Source of the DNA: Tanytarsus gracilentus
Taxonomy: Eukaryota > Arthropoda > Insecta > Diptera > Chironomidae
DNA: 64,000 nt
Direction: 5' to 3'
Assembly (NCBI GenBank): GCA_038502055.1
Contig: JAXRKN010000045.1
Coordinates: forward strand, 8,855,501 to 8,919,500
Shown: positions 61,401-64,000 of the stretch, in pieces
Position numbering within the stretch: position 1 is the stretch's first letter
How the letters are laid out: each line of letters begins with the position of its first letter
Position numbers and translations under genes: made by a program
The notes under the pieces: generated by a model
What the model saw: the letters and a program-made list of their open reading frames with translations, nothing else
Told to the model about the DNA's origin: nothing
Databases searched by the model: none

Positions 61401-63686
61401 CACACAATAAAATAGAAATATTTTTAATTTAAAATTAAAATTTATAAGTGTGTCAGGGTTTAAAATAAATAAGTACAAAAATTTATTATAAGTAGAAACC
61501 GAACACACTTTAATTTCTGTATCACCTTTAAGAATATTAACTCTAATGACTGATTTTAAAATTTTAAGTTTAAATTGCGTTATTTACGTTAAAAACTTAG
61601 TCAAAGTCAAGAAAAAGCAAAAACCCTAAAAAAATAAAAAGGAAATTTTTTAAAAGTTTTTTGTCCAATTATATTAGTTTATGACCGAAACAATGGACGA
61701 TTTATTGACATATTGGAAGCATACCAAACTTTCAAATTTACAAAGTCAATTTCAGTAATGAATGTCTTTGAATAATTTTACCGCAGGAAACTCTTTCTAC
61801 ACATTGTTAAAACCCTTCCTGCAGATTAAATTAAAATTATGCAAATTAATTTTCGAGGAAATTTGTAAATGGTTTTAATGACGTTATGATAAGCGCTCAT
61901 CAGCTTAAAAGGTAAAGCTCGTGTTAACAATTATAATGGAATTTTGAGCAATGAGAATAAAGTTAAGAGGCATGTGATGAAGTTAACGCTTGATGGTAAT
62001 TTAATTAACTTTGTGGGTTGAAATAACTATTTTTACGTATCTTGAAAATTTAATCAAGAACTGATGAAAATTTTTAAGTGTTAGCAATTTAATAAAAAGC
62101 TTATCAAGTGGTTAAACACTTTAAAAATTAGTAAAAAATACACTCCAAAATAAGAAAAAATATTTTGAGTCTCAACGATGAAATTTTTTGCTCCTTCAAC
62201 AAGTTTCTAAAAAATTAAAATTTCTCAAAAAACTTCCACGAAATTTCACGCTCATGAATTTAATTCAATAATCCATCTCAACTTAGGCGTTAAATTTCCT
62301 TACACAGCGGCATCACGGCAGTGATTCAAATGTGATATGAAATTACAACAGCAGTACCGAGTTCACATCGTGACTCAACTTCAATGTATTCAAAGCTCAT
62401 TCTATTTTAATTCCACCATTCGACAAGATTAGATTTGAAACCTAGCTGAAATTTGAATGTGAAAAAAGTGTACGTACACAAATCTAACAGTCAATGATGC
62501 TTGGAAGCGTTTTCATGCGTGCAAACACACACACATACACGGGAGTCAGGCGAGAAATGAATATCAATGATAAGAAAGCTTTCAATCAATCGCTTTGAAA
62601 AAAGGGAAATTGTCATACGAATTGGGATTTTTCCGGTGCTCTTTTCAAACCGTCGTGTTTGTATTTACGTTTTGCTCTTCAATCTATCCTCCGCTATACG
62701 CAACCGACAGTTTATTTCACTTTGTGACTTTTTTCTCATTTTGTACTTGTCAAAATCTTTTCTATCTGTTTTTGATGGAATTTAACCCACGCAAAAAATA
62801 TTTTCTCTTTGTTTAACGGAATTTTTTGAGGTTAACATTTTTAGGGTGGAAAACTAAGGAAAAACAATAACTTTTCAGAAATTACATAAAGTAAAACGAG
62901 TGCCTCACCCTATTGCCTTCAGCAAGCCACTTCCTCCATTCTATTTTAACCCCAAATTTAATTAGATTAATTAAAATTTCAAGATACAAATTCATCATTA
63001 CCATTTCTACTCGCTTTTTAACAAAACCATTCACCGCATGTTTCATAACTTTCAAAATCCTCGAACTCTCTCTTCGAAAATCTGCTATCAGCAAAACCTT
63101 GAAAAACTTTATTATTATTCGCGGTGGAATGGGGTTGAAGTAATTATTTATTTCTCTTTTAATACGATAATCTAGTTTAGGAAAATCTGAAATTATAGCG
63201 CGCCACTCGACCGAAATCCGCAATGATAACCAATTAACTAAAATCTCGTTCAATCATATTTACTTATTAATCCATCGAGTAAATAAATTGCGAGACTGAT
63301 AAGAGGCTGCCATTATGGAAGCGGTTAATTTTTATCTCTTTCTCTCTATTTTATTTGAGGCTTTTAATAAATTGTCTTCCATAAATATCTCGAGAAAGGG
63401 ATTTTTTCATTTTCATTTCGAATGAGAGAAAATTAATAATAAAAATTGGATTAATTATAAAAATATTTTTAGATATTGCCGCACTAATAAATTCATGAAA
63501 AATTAATATTCAAATTCATCTCAAAAATTTCAATCTTTGCCGCTCGGGATGTAAATTCAATCTCGTGTGTTGTGTATAAGGGTGGTGGATTAATTATGTT
63601 AATTGAATGTCAAAATCTCTTTTCTTACCATTTCGCCTTATGATCAGCAATAAAAACATCAAAATTGAGCTCCACAAATTCACCAT
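52411..63686 (-). CDS. GPI-anchored Ig/FN3 cell-adhesion protein, klingon-like
   Basis: A neuronal IgSF protein with three Ig domains, one FN3 domain and a C-terminal GPI signal, the layout of Drosophila klingon and CG34353. Ten coding exons: 63686-63629, 57646-57347, 57290-57259, 57204-57049, 56679-56532, 55401-55304, 54282-54161, 53595-53415, 53137-52967 and 52590-52411, about 481 residues with all phases agreeing. Signal peptide: MVNLWSSILMFLLLII. Ig1: DTIILPCKVKNLGNYVLLW to GDYVCQIG. Ig2: ATLECRANGNPTPHIYW to GIYQCKAENG. Ig3: VELVCTLQSD to FGNFSCVGMNSLGR. FN3: RPGNWKELILYP and VMVQAKNRYGWNEVSD. The last exon ends in a hydrophobic tail (AFSVFIIFLSMCI) after Ser/Gly/Asn-rich sequence. Intron 1 is 6 kb. 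The exact orthologue is not settled. Confidence 0.88.
52761..52778. repeat. (CA)n microsatellite
   Basis: Nine CA units in the last intron of the klingon-like gene. Confidence 0.9.
55747..55855. repeat. Inverted repeat with 11-bp arms (GAGGGTGACCA)
   Basis: GAGGGTGACCA at 55747-55757 pairs exactly with TGGTCACCCTC at 55845-55855. The left side also has an inner TGGTCAC (55765-55771) that could form a small hairpin with the arm. The enclosed 87 bases are AT-rich. It lies in an intron of the klingon-like gene and could be a short foldback element. Confidence 0.55.
57647..63628 (-). other. 6-kb first intron of the klingon-like gene
   Basis: Separates the signal-peptide exon from the Ig1 exon. 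No other coding exon was recognised in it on either strand. It contains CCCGAGTGTCCCACCCCT at 57891-57908, similar to the SLC18-intron element end, and a 20-base sequence at 60983-61002 that recurs at 56983-57002. A likely site of neuronal regulatory elements, by analogy with large first introns. Confidence 0.6.
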
Positions 63687-64000
63687 GTTGTACGTCTCTG
63701 TGGGACTAACTGTTTATCCTACGCTCTAAAAGCAGTGAAGGGGAAAGAAGATATTTTAAGATATTTTCATGTTTACGTTTCAGATAAAAGATGACATGTA
63801 AATAATTAATTATTATTAATGCTCATTTAGTGAGTGTCTTGGCCTTTTTCATCTCACTTGGGAATGTCAACGATTTAATGAGCGTGGATGAGAAATTTCT
63901 TCTAATGTTTCTTCCTTAGGGTGTTAATTTACACACAAAATATTTAAGTCCTCCTTCTTTCCCGGCTTTATTTGTTTTGTGTTGGTAAAATATGCCGCGA
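63687..64000 (-). promoter_or_regulatory. 5' flank of the klingon-like gene
   Basis: Presumed leader and promoter of the minus-strand gene. An initiator-like AACAGTTAG lies about 25 bases above its ATG on that strand, but no TATA box is evident. Nothing else is seen before the window ends. Confidence 0.35.

Noticed and set aside
62882..63253. 123-codon open frame on the minus strand in the klingon-like first intron
   Set aside because: An overlapping opposite-strand frame is also open, no motif is seen, and neither splice phase nor family resemblance places it in the gene.
1..64000. Recurring TAACGG(T/A)TTT words in non-coding DNA
   Set aside because: At roughly 72% AT, the core hexamer should occur about as often on both strands as I noticed, so the word alone is not evidence of a repeat family. 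Only the longer matches are reported.
1..64000. tRNA, rRNA, CRISPR array or prokaryotic operon
   Set aside because: I looked for T-loop/A-box/B-box patterns, regular spacer arrays and intronless gene runs and saw none. The gene structures are clearly eukaryotic.

Overview
The window looks like nuclear DNA of a small-genome dipteran insect, most likely a nematoceran such as a midge. It is very AT-rich. Most introns are 50-70 bases with GT..AG borders, and every recognisable gene has an insect-type relative (CYP9 P450, peritrophin-type chitin-binding protein, divergent ionotropic receptors, SLC17 phosphate-cotransporter-like, klingon-like Ig protein). The species assignment is inference. I see no prokaryotic, viral or organellar block. 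Coordinates for spliced genes run from first to last coding base; exon lists are in the evidence and were read by eye from splice sites, reading phase and family resemblance.

Layout. 0.2-9 kb: NMNAT (-) and MBOAT7-type acyltransferase (+) share a short divergent promoter region, followed by an AAAP amino-acid transporter (+) and a CYP9-type P450 (+). 9-11 kb: a secreted protein with seven CBM14 chitin-binding domains (-). 12.7-17.3 kb: SLC17 transporter (+). 18.6-20.8 kb: Csk tyrosine kinase (-), divergent from a YPEL5-type Yippee protein (+, 22.6-23.2 kb). 23.3-27.3 kb: guanine deaminase (-) and an SLC10 transporter with an extracellular N-terminal domain (-). 28.6-30.7 kb: SLC18 vesicular-amine-transporter relative (+), probably portabella-like. 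30.8-37.1 kb: a same-strand cluster of two divergent ionotropic receptors flanking two small secreted DUF4430 (transcobalamin beta-domain-like) paralogues. 37.7-40.6 kb: a divergent GNAT protein and NudE (+). 40.6-52.4 kb: about 11.8 kb without a recognisable gene. 52.4-63.7 kb: one GPI-anchored klingon-type cell-adhesion gene (-); its signal-peptide exon lies about 6 kb upstream of the rest.

Most of these are unrelated housekeeping, detoxification and transport genes side by side. The one real local cluster is the receptor/DUF4430 group. The DUF4430 pair share a core-promoter arrangement. The receptors are paralogues whose equivalent intron sits 14 codons apart in the same phase. Points worth a second look: an amine-transporter relative that has lost the conserved TM11 aspartate, a GNAT protein with a degenerate CoA loop, a Csk with low-complexity sequence in place of SH3, a small inverted-repeat element inside an intron, and two genes (NMNAT, SLC10) whose stop codon overlaps a good splice donor.
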